From Ziziphus jujuba (Eukaryota > Streptophyta > Magnoliopsida > Rosales > Rhamnaceae), in the NCBI RefSeq assembly GCF_031755915.1, contig NC_083380.1, positions 16,697,001 to 16,761,000 of the forward strand: a stretch of DNA of 64,000 nt, read 5' to 3'. Position 1 is the stretch's first letter, and every line of letters starts with the position of its first letter. A program made the translations under genes and the position numbers. Positions 12,444-24,959 of this stretch are shown here, in pieces. Under the pieces are notes generated by a model. It made no database searches, was not told the origin of the DNA, and saw only the letters and a list, made by a program, of their open reading frames with translations.

Positions 12444-13890
12444 TACGAAACCAATGATAAAGAATATTATATGTATATATCATTGTATGTATATATTCAA
12501 ATTTTTGAGTATATACATTTTATATATTCATAAGAAAATATTAAAAAACGATTTTATAGTCTACATATAAATATTTTTATTGGTTTTTAAATTTATTTTT
12601 TGTAAAATATAACAAAATTTATATATAGTAATTAATAATAAGATTGATCTCTTTATTTTCTTATAGAATAAAATGATATTCTTATTATTAAATATACTTC
12701 ACACAAAAATTCAATATATTGATTTCAATTATAAGATTAATATTCTTATTTGGTTTCTTTTTGAATTTTAAAAAGATAAGGGCAAAAATGTATGTATAAT
12801 AAAAGATATTCTAATAATTAAATATATTTCACACAAAAATTCCATATATTAATATATATTCATATATAGATATATAATAAATGTAATTTCATTGTAAAAT
12901 AATAAGTTTAATGTACGATAATTAATAATGATGTTGATCTTCTCATAATGAAATTTAAGATAAATAATACATTTTTTTCAATATTTTCTAAAAAATGCTT
13001 AAAATGTACTTTTATATGATGTGTACATATATATATATATATATGATAGTATATATAAATATATGTTAACAAAGAAAAAAACACTTAAAGATGACTTTTA
13101 TATATATATATATATATTATTTAAAGTTACTTTTAAAAAGTAATCTTAAAATTATGATAATATATGGTTAACTATTATATATATTTCATTTGTCAATGAT
13201 AATTCGTATTATCTTTTCAGCAAAAACAAAAAAAAAAAAATATCAATGATAAAAAATATTGTATGTATATATTTAAATTTATGAATATATAAATTTTATG
13301 AACTCATAAGAAAACATTAAAAAAGAATTTATAATCTATATATAAATTTTTTTTATTGACTTGTTATATTTATTTTTTAAATAACAATATTTTATATACA
13401 ATAATTAATAATGAGATTGTTATTTTCTTATATAATAAAGAAGATACTTTTATTATTAAATATATTTCACATAAAAATTTTATATACTAAAACATATTCA
13501 TATATGTATATGTAATAAATAGAATTTCAATATCCTAATATATAGATTTCAATTATAAAATTGATCTCCTTATTTAATCTTTTTAAAATATATGTAACCA
13601 TAAGTAAATTATTAATGAGATTGTTCTCTTTATTTTGTTTCTTTTTGAATTTTTGAAAGATAATGTCAAAAACATGTCTATAATAAAAGATTTTCATATT
13701 ATTAAAGATATTATATATAAAAATTTCATATACTAAGATATATTCATATATGGACATGAAATAAATGAAATTTCATTATAAAATAATAAAATTAAAATAT
13801 GGTAACAAATAATAAGATTAATCTCTTTACCAAGAAATTTAAGATGAATAATGTATTTTTTTTAATATTTTCCGAAAAATGCTTAAAATG
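11398..13890. repeat. Diverged AT-rich tandem array, about 0.8-kb units
   Basis: The same ordered series of AT-rich blocks recurs. A GCTTAAAATG anchor occurs at 12177, 12997 and 13881 (spacing 820 and 884), each preceded by a T-run and AATATTTT. A TTATAATCTATAT-type block recurs near 11417, 12555 and 13330. Blocks with ATTAATAATGAGATTGATCT and CACAAAAATTCCATAT also repeat in the same order. TA microsatellites sit at equivalent places and differ in length. There is no coding potential. This is either a degenerate local satellite or repeated segmental duplication. Confidence 0.75.
11641..11690. repeat. (AAT)n microsatellite
   Basis: A near-perfect AAT/ATA trinucleotide run of about 50 bp inside the AT-rich array. 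Confidence 0.9.
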
Positions 13891-14447
13891 CATTGTTTGT
13901 AAAGTTTTTTTATTTTTTTATTTATTTTTTATTTTTAATAGGAAGCCCTTGTTATACAAATATAAAAAGAATATATATGTTTTATACAATGATTTGCAAT
14001 TTCTCTTTATAACATGCTCATGGTAAACATATTTGGACAACATATACAAAATACACCATCTCAAAGAAGAGTTAGATGATTGTTTGGTTCCACCAAACAC
14101 AAAGGCTATTTGTCAAAGTTAAGGTTTTTTGAGTAGCTCACAAAGTTACTCAAGAACCTCATTGAGTGATGTTACATATGATATGATTATTAATTTATAT
14201 AATTAATTTATATTTTATGAAAATTCCAACACATCAAATTACATTCTAGAAGTTTCATAAGGTAAAAATTTACTAATTAAAAAGATCAATTTTGTATCCA
14301 TTTTGCAAAGAGAAGGAAGCGATTGCACATTTGTCAATAATACCAACTTTTCTCAACGAAGTTTTGGACATAATACATGCAACAAAGCATATAACAATTA
14401 AATACACTATCTTCATACACCTTAATTTTTAAATGCTATAAAAAAAT
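13891..14447. other. AT-rich DNA leading into the Helitron fossil
   Basis: No clear gene. About 14310-14370 may hold further decayed helicase coding sequence, since a weakly matching frame can be read, but I cannot support it firmly. The Helitron 5' end was not found. Confidence 0.4.
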
Positions 14448-14915
14448 TCTGGGATGCCTAATCATCAGTTGAATTTGAATATCAGTGTTTCCATTATTCT
14501 ATTAAGAAATGTTGATCATTCTTCAAAGTTATGCAATGGGACTAGATTGGTCATTACAAAGTTTGGCAATCATGTTCCAGAAGGTAAGGTTATTTCAGGC
14601 AACAATGCATGGTTTGAAATTTTTATTCTAAAAATGACTTTAACTCTATAGGATGAATTTAACTCCATCGGATCCAAAATTACCTTTCAAATTTCAGAGA
14701 AGACAATACTCTGTATCATATGCTATGACTATTAATAAGAGGTAAGGCTAATCTCTTTTGCATGTCGAACTTTATTTGAAAAAATCAGTTTTTAGTAGTA
14801 AACAACTATACGTTACAACCTCCAGAATTAGAAATAGGAAAAGATTAAAGATTTTAATTTGTGATAAAGATGAAGAACCTAACAATTTAACCACTAATGT
14901 GGTTTTCAAAATTTG
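14448..14915 (+). pseudogene. Pif1-like helicase C-terminal fragment (Helitron relic)
   Basis: The first frame (14448-14648) reads GMPNHQLNL then IILLRNVD, LCNGTRLVITKFGNHV and GKVISGNN. This is the segment before motif VI of the Pif1-like helicases carried by plant Helitrons. A frame change at about 14650 then gives DPKLPFKFQRRQ and SYAMTINK (motif VI region). Another break in the usual SQGQS position is followed by remnants matching the family's YVALSRV and GLKILICDKDEEP segment (about 14820-14890). At least two frameshifts and several stops are present, and the zinc, Rep and N-terminal helicase parts are missing. Family knowledge: RepHel proteins drive rolling-circle transposition. This copy is dead. 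Confidence 0.85.
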
Positions 14916-15031
14916 AATTAGTTATGTTGAATTGAAGGCCTTGGTTTTATATTATTTTTACGATGCTTTGTATTTGATTTAATTATGATTCCTTTTTATA
15001 ATTTATTATCAAAATAATATATTGTGATAGT

Positions 15032-15063
15032 ACATGTTGTGCATCGCATGTGTTTATAACTAA
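15032..15063 (+). mobile_element. Helitron-type 3' terminus (hairpin plus CTAA)
   Basis: A short hairpin (ACATG at 15032-15036 with CATGT at 15047-15051, loop containing TGTGCATCG) lies 8 nt before CTAA (15060-15063), which is followed by T. Helitrons typically end in CTRR about 10 nt after a small hairpin and insert between A and T. The position, 150 bp downstream of the helicase relic on the same strand, supports this as that element's 3' end. Confidence 0.7.
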
Positions 15064-16089
15064 TTCTATTAAATATAAATTAATTAAATACTAACATATA
15101 TATTTTTTATAGATAGTTGATAGACCAGATGATATCTATAGAAGTTAACTTTTAATAAATTTTAACCTAGTTTGATATTCATAAAGATTAAAATTTAAAT
15201 CTAATTCTTTATTATCATCAACTATATAAATAGAAATTATTATTTTTTATTTTTTTTATTCTCATAAATAACTATTCCCATTTTAACATGAATAACTATT
15301 CTCGAAACCAAACTTGCTCTAAAGGATCATTTCAAGTGGTGTCTCCGAAAATTCTTGATCTTGAATTAAGGTTTCCGATTTATCTTAGGTCAGTAGATAC
15401 TCATTAAGATTTTTTTTTTTTTTTAAAACCTGAAATTGTTGTTATTATTATTATTTTATGTTTGGTGCACATTGGCTTCATAATTGTCTTTTTACATTTT
15501 CCAAGTGCTTCTGTATTGAAAAACCATATAACTCAATATTAATGTTTTTGCATTTTTTTGTTATTTTATTTTTAATTCTTGGCCCCCATAGTTGAAATCT
15601 TAGTTCAGACGAAAAGAAATAATGAGTTGACTTGGTTTCACACAAAGCACATAGCTGATATAATGTGAAATCTGGGTATGGGCCCCGTCAAATGTTTCAA
15701 CAAAGAGAATACTATTCATGTGAGGAAGAAAGCACCATGCTGGTGGAACAGCTTGTCACCATATATTGCCTTGTGGCAAATTTAATAGCTAAAAAGAAGA
15801 TAGTGGACAATGGAATATTTGTAGTCTATGTGCCACATGGGTGCAAGAGCATACTATTCATGTGCATTATGGTATTCTAGGAATACCAAGTCAATTTGGG
15901 TGAATATGGAACTTTTTTAAAGTGGTGAAGAAGATAAAAATGGAACTTACATATATGTGGATTTGATAGTCTTGGCAAGTGAAAATCTCTCTTCTTTCCA
16001 GTTGGAACCGTTTTTTTTATACGAGTTGGACCATATGGAATCGAAGAAATTCTCTGCAAATAAGCCATGAGATATTGTCAAGAAGCCTA
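15064..16089. other. AT-rich spacer, no gene supported
   Basis: Contains TTA/TTG microsatellites and a 14-bp direct repeat (ATACTATTCATGTG at about 15709 and 15852). The segment 15660-15880 is less AT-rich and gives a 71-codon frame I cannot assign. It may belong to the RNase H-type relic that follows. Confidence 0.4.
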
Positions 16090-16620
16090 TAGAGCCACTA
16101 GTTTGGAAACCACCAGATCCTGGGTGTTTAACAAGATTAATGTTGAGGGTGCTGTGTATGAATTGAATAAAAATGTTGGCATTGGAGTGATTATTAGGAA
16201 TGAAAAGGGAGAGTTGATGGCAGCAATGGCTACCCCGTAATATAAATTTATTATCTCCTCTGGCAACAGAGCTCATTGCAATTAAAATGGCTTTAGTATA
16301 ATTTTTGTGCTGATTTGGGTTTTCAAGAAGGCATAATTGAAAGTGATTATCGATAAGCTATTAATTAATCTGTTTAATGTGTCAGATGCAAAGCTAATTC
16401 CGGAATGTTTTCTAATTGAAGATATTCAGAACCGTGTGGTTATATCTTTGTAGGAATTTTAACTTTTTTCTTTTTCCTCTCTTAAAGAGATGCAAATAAG
16501 GTGGCTAGCAAACTTGCAAAGACATGCTTTACTTTTAGAATATCCTGTAATTTGGATGGTGGAAGGACCAGATTGGCCCCTACCTTTTATGCATGTTTGC
16601 TGATGTTTCATCTATTTAAT
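16090..16620 (+). pseudogene. RNase H-like (RVT_3-type) relic of a LINE-like element
   Basis: Conceptual reading on the plus strand gives a W-K-PPDPG block, then VEGAVYELN, GIGVIIRNEKGELMAAMA, LATELIAIKMAL, DLGFQEGIIESD and a final REANKVASKLAKTC-like block. These are the successive conserved segments of the plant RNase H-like domain found at the end of LINE-type ORF2 proteins and derived host copies. Stops and frameshifts occur throughout (for example near 16240, 16300 and 16455). The family RNase H cleaves RNA in RNA:DNA hybrids. This copy cannot encode it. No reverse transcriptase was found upstream. Confidence 0.75.
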
Positions 16621-19408
16621 AAATTTATTATAATGTTACTAAAATATATATATATATATATATATTATACGTAACAGTTTATCATTCTGTTCACATGGCA
16701 ATATTAAATTAAAACTTACAATCCTTAACGTTAGATTTTTTGGATTTGATTAATTGGGTTGGATGAGCAATTTTTTGAGAGAATTTTAAAAATAGATCTT
16801 TAGTACAATTTATTATGTTGACTGATCACTGTACATGTTTTGTCCAGTTGGGTTACTCCAAAGGTGGCTTTGCCACTTTACTGTCTCCACAGAGAAATAT
16901 CATCACCAACCCATCTAAACAAAATATGAAAATTTTTAGTTATTATATTGACTTGATAATGTTGGATAAAACCTTAGAAATAAGAAGGTCGAGGGAATAT
17001 CTGGTTGGATCCAATCATCCATCGACATTTGTTATGGGTTTCAACAGGATATGTTTACATCAATTTATTAGAAAATCTGGGGTAGGTGTATATGTATAAA
17101 TATATTTGATTGTAATTGACAAGGCTTTTCTAATACCACGAATTTTTTAGAGCCTGAAATGATGCCAATATATATTAGAAGAATCTTTTTGGCCTTTCAG
17201 TATCAAAATGTTCATTACTTTAACGTCAATAAAATGTGGACAATATTTTCTTTTTTAAAGAAAACAAATTAGAACTGTTCAAAGCATATATTCTAAAAAT
17301 TGACAGCAGATATTGTTATGTAAAGCCCCTTGCAAATGCGCAAGTCGTGCCTTGTTTTAAAAAAAAAAAAATGTTGAACCTACATGAAAAATAGTAGTTA
17401 AGTACTAAAGATAAAGATAATAAAGATGTTATAAGGATCATAATTTAAGAAACTGAAATTTTCTATGAAACTTTTGTAAAAGTTTTATTTTTTCAGTACA
17501 TGAAAATGAATTTTAACTCTTAAGTCGAAACGGATATAATTTCCGTAATATGTATTGAAATTTTTAGTATTTTTTCATAATTTTTATGAAAATTTTCATC
17601 ACAATATACATATAAATTTTTTTATAATTTGGTTGAAGAATATATAATTTTCATGGAAATTTTTAAAATTTCCATAAAATTTATATAAAAATTTTAAAAA
17701 TATCTGGGAATATTTTTAAAACAAATTTTAAATCAAAAAATTTTATAAATATCTTTTATGTTTAGTAAAAATTTTTGCTAAATTAACATTATTGAGGTTT
17801 TCTTCACCTTTTAATTGTCTTTTAATAATTAAACAAATAAAAATAAAAAATTTATGTTTAATAAACAATGTCCAAAATTATACTAGACATGTCTATCTAT
17901 GATATTTTTAAAGAAAATTATTGTTAAAAGCTACAGAATCACCTACCCATTATTTTTTTTTACAATAAAAAATTTAATATTTGTATAAATATATAAAATA
18001 GATAAAAATAAAACGTAGACAAAAATTAAAAAATATATAAGAAATATATTTTTTACAAACTCAACTATCATAAACTCATCCTTAGTATATTAATAATCAC
18101 ATATAAAATTATTAAATAGATATATATTTTAATAATTAATTTTTATATTTTACATTTTAAATTGAAAATGAGAACTAGACAAGCAATTTTCAACACCTAG
18201 GATTTTTTAACGGCCTTGAAATGAAATTTATAAAATATAATATAATTGTAATAACTTTTCTATATATATTAATTAATAAATAATTTTATCAAATATGAAT
18301 TTTTTGAATTTTTTTGTTTAATAATAGTATATTTATAATTATTAACACTTACTATAAATCGATTGATTAAGAAAAATTAATAACCATTCAATATTTTTAT
18401 AATTTTTGTAGTTAATTTGATAATTAATTAATTAAATTAGTTAATCTTAAAGTTTTAGTAAAAATTTCTATTTTTTAAAATAAATTTGTATCAATTTCAA
18501 TAATTTTTTATGAGTTTTATCAATATTCGATAATTTCAAATATTTAATTGGATATTTGCATATATTGAACCTTCAATATTTCAATTTTCAAAATTTTGAA
18601 CTTTAATTAGGAGTTAGAAATTTAATGATGAACACAATTAAAAGACTAAAATTAAAAGTAAGCATGGATTAAAGAAACAGTGCTTTAAAGTGAGAGATTA
18701 AATTCCAATATAAAGCAGCAAGAACTATAAATTATTAGTTAATTCCATTTAACAAATTGATGCAAGGGATTCAAAATATAAGTTTATTATGCTTAATCCT
18801 AGAAACATCAAGAATGTCTTTCACATAAACTTGAATATAATTACGCAAGGCAAATTTTAGCTTTTACATATTAATTTAACCTAATCGAAACCTAAAAAGA
18901 TCATGTAATTTCATTTGGATCAATAATTAAGGTTAACATAGCATGTAATATTCATTAGCTTTCACATAATTAATTACAGGATTATTATCACTACAGATTT
19001 CTAAATTATATCATGTTTTACAATTGGTCCCAATTTTTTTTTTCCCTCATAAGTTCATCTCCAAACTCGTATTTACTCATCATTGTCTGTATTTTTGCTT
19101 ATTTCCTTTATTTTTGAGCCGTTAAGCGCATGCCTATCGCACATGAGCCCATTTTGCAGGGTATTTGAGGCTTTTTTACATTTCCTCTCTCTTCTCTATC
19201 TTTTCCACAACACAGCAACATCAGTATTACCACCACATTCTAGAGCTTGTGTATAGAGCTAGCTTATTACTTTACATTTTTTTTTTTTAAAAAAAAAACT
19301 TGCTCAAAGCAATAAAAGATTATTTTTTGAAGGATATTTAAGCTTCAAATTTCTGGGCTCATTTGTATATTTGACTAACTGATATATCATCTATCAAAAA
19401 GAAAAGAA
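16621..19408. other. AT-rich intergenic DNA, no gene supported
   Basis: A 94-codon frame at 16815-17099 has no motif I recognise. From 17.4 to 19.1 kb the sequence is very AT-rich with many short A/T runs. Nothing else could be identified. Confidence 0.5.
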
Positions 19409-19431
19409 GGGGGGGGGGGGGGGGGGGGGGG
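19409..19431. repeat. Poly-G run of 23 followed by (TA)n
   Basis: An uninterrupted run of 23 G, directly followed by GTGAGGACAA and an AT dinucleotide run (19443-19459). It is rare in this AT-rich context. It could form a G-quadruplex, or its length may be an assembly estimate. Confidence 0.9.
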
Positions 19432-19620
19432 TGAGGACAAACATATATATATATATATAATATGTTTTTGATTGACGATGTTTATGAAAACTGGAATTTC
19501 TTTAACTTTCATCCTCTTCTTCATTTTCCCCAAACCATGAAAACCCAGAAAATTTGAGTTTGAAAAGATATTAAAACCATTTTGATGTTTTTTTTTTTTT
19601 TGCCTTAAATCTTGATTAGA

Positions 19621-21029
19621 TTGTTGATGCAAAAATTTGTCCTATGAAATCTTCCTTAGGAACTTCCTGCAAAAATAGAAGACATGAAGAATCTTGAGTA
19701 TCGGTGTGGTACTGAACAAAGATACTACAACGCTTAAGTCAGTAAGGTGTTTACAAAGTTGATGCTTAATGAAAACTACTGTATGCATACCATGATATGG
19801 TTAAGGAATGAGCTTTTATAGAATATCTTTGAACCAAATTTCATAACCAAATGGGCTAGACTAGAAAGATATTTTTTTCATTCAATTAAGGAAATTATAC
19901 TTCATTCAATATCTTTATTTCCATCTTTATTACTTTTCCCTGATCTAAAGGATTCACCATTGTTAAGGCAAGAGGAACTTTCCTTAATTCAATTACTTGT
20001 TAATAAAGGTTCATATTCTATTCTGAAATACTTGAGATATGAAAATCTTTCCATGTATCACTAGCTTCATGTACAAGGAAATCAATCTAATCATCCTATA
20101 CATATGAAGGAGAGGGTTGGAGCAGAATAGATCAATGTTTGTTGGAATACTTTACATGATAAGGCTTATTAATCATGAAACTATTAACCCTTCTAAATAT
20201 CCATATATAGGTTGAAGAATAAGTTAGAATAGGTTCAATGGCTACAATAGGTTCATAGGTTAGAATAGATTCATAGGTTGGAATAGCCTAATGGTTAAAC
20301 CAGATCCAAAATAACATCACCAAGGTCAATAACAATTCTAATCTAACCAAATGTCTATTCATGGGTTGAATAGATTTACAACTGAATAGATAGGGTAATT
20401 CGAATAGGATTCCCACAAACAACACTATTATAATTCTTTCTTTAATATATATTTTATTCCATAAAAGTAGGCAAATTTGACTTCTACCACTTCAACAATT
20501 AATATTACTTAGAATGATTCAACATCTTGCAAGCATGAATTTACTTGAGAAACAAGTTAATTCCACTTGTTGAGTCAATTGTGACCTTTGATTCATGTTT
20601 ATTAATCTAAAGTCTCAGCCATCCATATCTTCTGTATAAACTCAAGTCATTTTTCATTCCAACACGTTTCATTTTCACTATTCCCTTACTCAAACCCTCA
20701 TTCCAAATTCTCTCTAAAGCTTTTGAACATGCAATGGGAAACTTCCAACATTCAAGTCATTTATCTTTGTGCTTCAGCTATTCAGGTGCATGTGACCTTT
20801 GCTAGGGCCCTTGAAGTAGATATTTTTAATTTTTCGCTTAGGAATCAAACTTCCATTCTTCTTTTTCTTCATTATCTTGAAGTAAATTTCACTTTTTGAT
20901 CTAAAACCTGTTTTGTAACCCTGTAGTTCCCCCCCCCCCCCCCTCTTATTTGTCGCTTTAAGTCTAGAAGAACTTCTAAGTTATTCTATTTGGCCCTTTG
21001 TTTATTTAGAATGGTTTAATCAAACAATG
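19621..21029. other. Unresolved, possibly LTR-like repeat DNA
   Basis: A TGTTGATGC start at about 19621 and a transcribed-looking composition suggest an old LTR or leader, but no matching second copy is present in the window. GGTTCATAGGTTAGAATAG-like short repeats occur at about 20200-20290, and a 15-base poly-C run at 20929-20943. No gene is supported. Confidence 0.3.
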
Positions 21030-23980
21030 AACCCATTGATAACACATAGATGCCTACCCAGATTCTCCAAAATATCTAGTCCGAATAGCCTTAGATTGTG
21101 AATTTGTAGATGAGAACATAGGGACCGAAAAGAACATGAAGGCTAAACCACAAAAAAGTGTTTGATCTTAACTTTGCTTCTAGGATAAAAAAAATGTTAG
21201 AAAATGTAGACCCAAACCATATGTTGGCTTGGACCTCTAATTTTGACTTAAATTATCAAGAGAAGAGTAAACAAGACCTTAAGGAGTTTAGTTCCATTAT
21301 CATTTCAAAGCCCAACTAATTGAGCTTAGGACTTCTTAAAAAATTCTCAATGACAACTAAATAGATTATCAATAAGGGACCAAAAGGGCTAACATCTTAA
21401 GAGATGGTTTCATATCATTCTACCAAATACCTTTGGAACTAAGTTTTTGGCTTCCCACTCCTCCATTTATTAGAAGCATTCTATATTGTTATAATATAAC
21501 TCTATTAGGAAGGCAAAGTTGGTTCCAATAAGAGAAATGGCTTTGACACATTTAGGCTTGATATTTGGATATAAAAATTAACTTGCTTTCTTTTGGTATT
21601 AAGTTAAAAGTCACACTATAAACCAAGTGGTTTTCTATATGGTTACTGATATTGTGGAAACAATATGGTAATAGTTATGATATTAGTGCTTGCCTCATGA
21701 TTGTATTGCAACTTACACTCATATGTTTAGGTATTGAATTTAAGAAGGATTGTCTATGTAATTAGTAATCCCTTAAGGGATTCTCACTCTTTGGAACCTC
21801 AAGCTTAAACTTGATGAAGGTTCTTTGTTTTGGTGATCAGAGTTATGTACAAAATTTTCATTACATTTCAATATATATTTATAGTACAACCTAGCTTACA
21901 AATGAAGCTAACTAAGCTTACAAAGCTTTATACAAATCGACCTAAAGAACCACATAAGGAACAATTATTTCTTCATGAAGTATGTTGCACAAATGTGAAT
22001 GCAACTTCATTATATAGCTCACAATCTAGTTTTGCTGCATGTCATCACTTTATAAGTTTACTTATTCATTAAGCATGCTTAACCTTGCAGTAATTTTCCA
22101 TATTTATGACACCTTGCACAAGTAGCTCAAGCATGTTGCTTACAAGCACCTCAACTATGTCAAGCTGCTCCCAAAATTTACTTCTTCATGAAATAATCTC
22201 TTACATAGCTCCAATAGTAAGCACCATAACTTAGTAGCTTACTCGTATATATGCTTGACCTAGTTATTAAAGTAAAACACAAAAAAAAAAAAAACCTTTG
22301 ACTTTATACTTTGCCTTGGTTTTATATAACATTCCTAGTAACAATTGCCACAATTCTAACAAGATCTAGCTTAACTAATGTTGAATAGTTGGCACATCCT
22401 CCTTGCTTTGAATATATCAAACGTTTAACAATATCAATCTAGGTTTACACATTTTCAGTTACTTCTATTCCATCAAAGAAAGCTAATTAGAACACCATTA
22501 CTATATTGTGACCTCATATCCTTGTAAAAGAACTTCTATTAAGCATAAAAACATTTGATATAAAGGTTTGGAATCGCTAGTACTTCTTCATTTTGGACTT
22601 ATAGGGCCAAGATCTTGAAGGATCTCTTCCTAAAATAGTAAGAACTACTTGGAATTGAATAGGTTGGTAGCCTAATAGAATTCCATTAATTTATAAGTTC
22701 TTTAACAATTCCAAAATGTCTACCTATCTTCTTCGACTCTTATTTTTCATTCACATTGCCAACTTATAAATCTAGATGAGGATAAAAAACAAGTCATCGA
22801 GCAACTAAAACTAAAAAGTCACAAGTTGGAATATTGGTTGCACAAGGAAAAATTGTTTGAAGTTGAATTGAAAACAAATCCATTATTTTTACAGGTATTC
22901 TTTCTGTCCAACACTTTATTGTTAGAGTTTCTTCTATTGACTAGTTAAGACACTGCAATTTCATTACTAATAGGCTGAATCCTAATTTTTGGAATGGTAT
23001 CTAATCGAATTCGAGCCTAGAATTGGAAAATCTGAAGACAAAGCTGATTGCACCTCAAGGATTCAATTTGGAGCAAGCTAGGTAAAAAGGATAAAAGATG
23101 GAAGCCAACAGAACAGTTTGTTTTCGTTGTTCAGGCTAATTACCTAGTGACCATAGTTGAACTAGGCATTAACTTGGCTAAAAAGAAAACTCTACTCCCA
23201 GACAAAGGCAAAATGGTGGTCACTAAAAGGAGATCTGATCTCTTCAAGGTTCATACCCACAAGATGCTTGCTTTTAGGAAATGTATGAGGACTTTTAAAA
23301 GATCACTACTTAACTCCTATCCAACACTAACAATGCCTTGGCTAAATTGGTGAACTTGAAATTCTTAAGAGGAACCGATCTTTAGATGCACATACAGTTC
23401 CCATGCTTAATATGTTCCATTTATCTCTTTTTCAGGTTTCTGAAAACAAGATTGTTCTATTTGTAAGGTAGATGAGAGCTGAAAAAGAGGGAGGCGAATT
23501 ATAGAGACTTTCACGGCTGAATAGATGAACCTACAAAAGCCTTTACATTCTCCAATAACAACTTGGCAGCTTTTAACATTGAAAGGCTAGAGGTTTGTGT
23601 CAAACGTAATGTAGTTAAGAGAATTGTTAAAGAAGTCAAGAATGAAGCCGTTGTAAAGGAGATAAAATTCAAAAGTAGGATCTCTAGCTTGAGGATGAAT
23701 TAAGCTCAAAAGGATAGGATTTAAAAAAAGCTTGGAAGGCAATTGAAGAGTATCAAAATTACACCTATCTCAAAGGTTGAAAGAAGATCAAGAAGAAGGT
23801 TAAAGAGGATGAACTTGAATTCTCAGAGATTAATGTAACCCTAGATCTTGGTCCCATTTGTCTGTCAAAAATTTCTTCAAATTTTGAGGAATCTAAGGAT
23901 GGAGAAGATGAGGCCCTAGGCTTGTAAGCCAAGGCTTGAAAAGACAATTGTTGAAGCTCTTGAAAAGGCAAGTGAAGTTG
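21030..23980 (+). pseudogene. Decayed coding-like region, product not recognised
   Basis: Stretches on the plus strand have coding-like composition in shifting frames. One at about 21150-21300 includes KKMLENVDPNHMLAWTSNFD; another is at 21300-21600. The longest open stretch is 23048-23353, rich in Lys/Arg with LGKKDKRWKPTEQFVFVVQ. Acidic and Lys-rich stretches continue to about 23960. Many stops and frame changes break it up. The style resembles an old retroelement Gag-type protein, but no zinc knuckle, protease, RT or integrase motif is visible. I do not assign a function; a decayed host gene is the alternative. Confidence 0.35.
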
Positions 23981-24795
23981 CCAAGCCTCCCTTGATTAGA
24001 TATAATAAAGTAAATTTTCTAAGTTATGTAATGAACTTTGTAATGTCTTCTATAATAGTAGGATTAATAGACTTTTTACTTTCTTTTGTTAGCATGATGA
24101 ACTCTTTTACTGCAATTGAAACAATATATTAAATTTCTAGTTCTAATTCATTCTTTCTTTCTTTATAGTGCAACACCTAAGATTAATTCCCATTGTGATT
24201 TTTCTTTTGCGTTGGGCTGAATAAAATTACTTGGCCTATTTTTTTTTCTTTTAGTTATTTTTCATTATAGGCCGAAGAAAAATATTTAGAATATATACTT
24301 TAAACTCAAAAATATTTTTAAGCTTTTATTTTTCTCTGTTCATTTTGTTTCATTTGGCTAATACTAAAATACTTAAGCATTTGCCGATCTGATTCATGTG
24401 CTCTCTATTGTAAAGATGAAACAAATTCTTTTATTTGTAGCTATTCCATCTATCTTCTCTAAAAGATCGAGTGGCTTATGATCGATTCATGAAGATAGAC
24501 CGTTGGTTTGGACTATCATAGTCATTGTAGTTTGTAGCTTTCTCATTGGAACATCTCTAATTAGTTAGTCTACTGTTATTCCAAAATTTTTTTTTAGCTT
24601 GTAGTCATCCTAACATGTAGCCAATTTGTAGCTATTTTGGTTCAATATTAAATATTCAATTACCTCAAAATGCATTTAGTTTGAGAATTTTTAACAATAA
24701 TACACAAATTGCTATGTTATGAATGAATAACTAACATTTTATTAGCATAGAGAAAAGTTTTTATAATTATTTGAATGAAGGGTACTACGGTACCA
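23981..24795 (-). mobile_element. Putative 3' LTR of old gypsy element A (inner end only)
   Basis: Immediately after a polypurine tract (24796-24809) the minus strand reads TGGTACCG, a plausible LTR start, and continues leftwards. The far LTR end and the matching 5' LTR were not found, so the left limit is arbitrary. Confidence 0.4.
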
Positions 24796-24809
24796 CTCCC
24801 CCCTCCCCA
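24796..24809 (-). other. Polypurine tract of gypsy element A
   Basis: The minus strand reads TGGGGAGGGGGGAG directly before a TG. It lies about 160 bp downstream of the decayed pol end, where a plus-strand priming site is expected. Confidence 0.55.
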
Positions 24810-24959
24810 TGAAATCAAAACAAAGGACAAGTAAAACAAAAGATAAATAAACTATAGGCCTCATTTAAACCTTATTAATCAAAAAACTTTGTGGAAAAAT
24901 CTCAATAAGGAAATAGAATACCAGCATACACATGACTTAATTTTACCATATGCAAATGT

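Noticed and set aside
12388..13757. Several Ile/Tyr/Lys-rich frames
   Set aside because: They translate TA microsatellites and AT-rich tandem repeats; frames are not conserved between repeat units.
16815..17099. 94-codon frame
   Set aside because: No motif, no splice or neighbour support, and AT-rich flanks; kept only as a mention.
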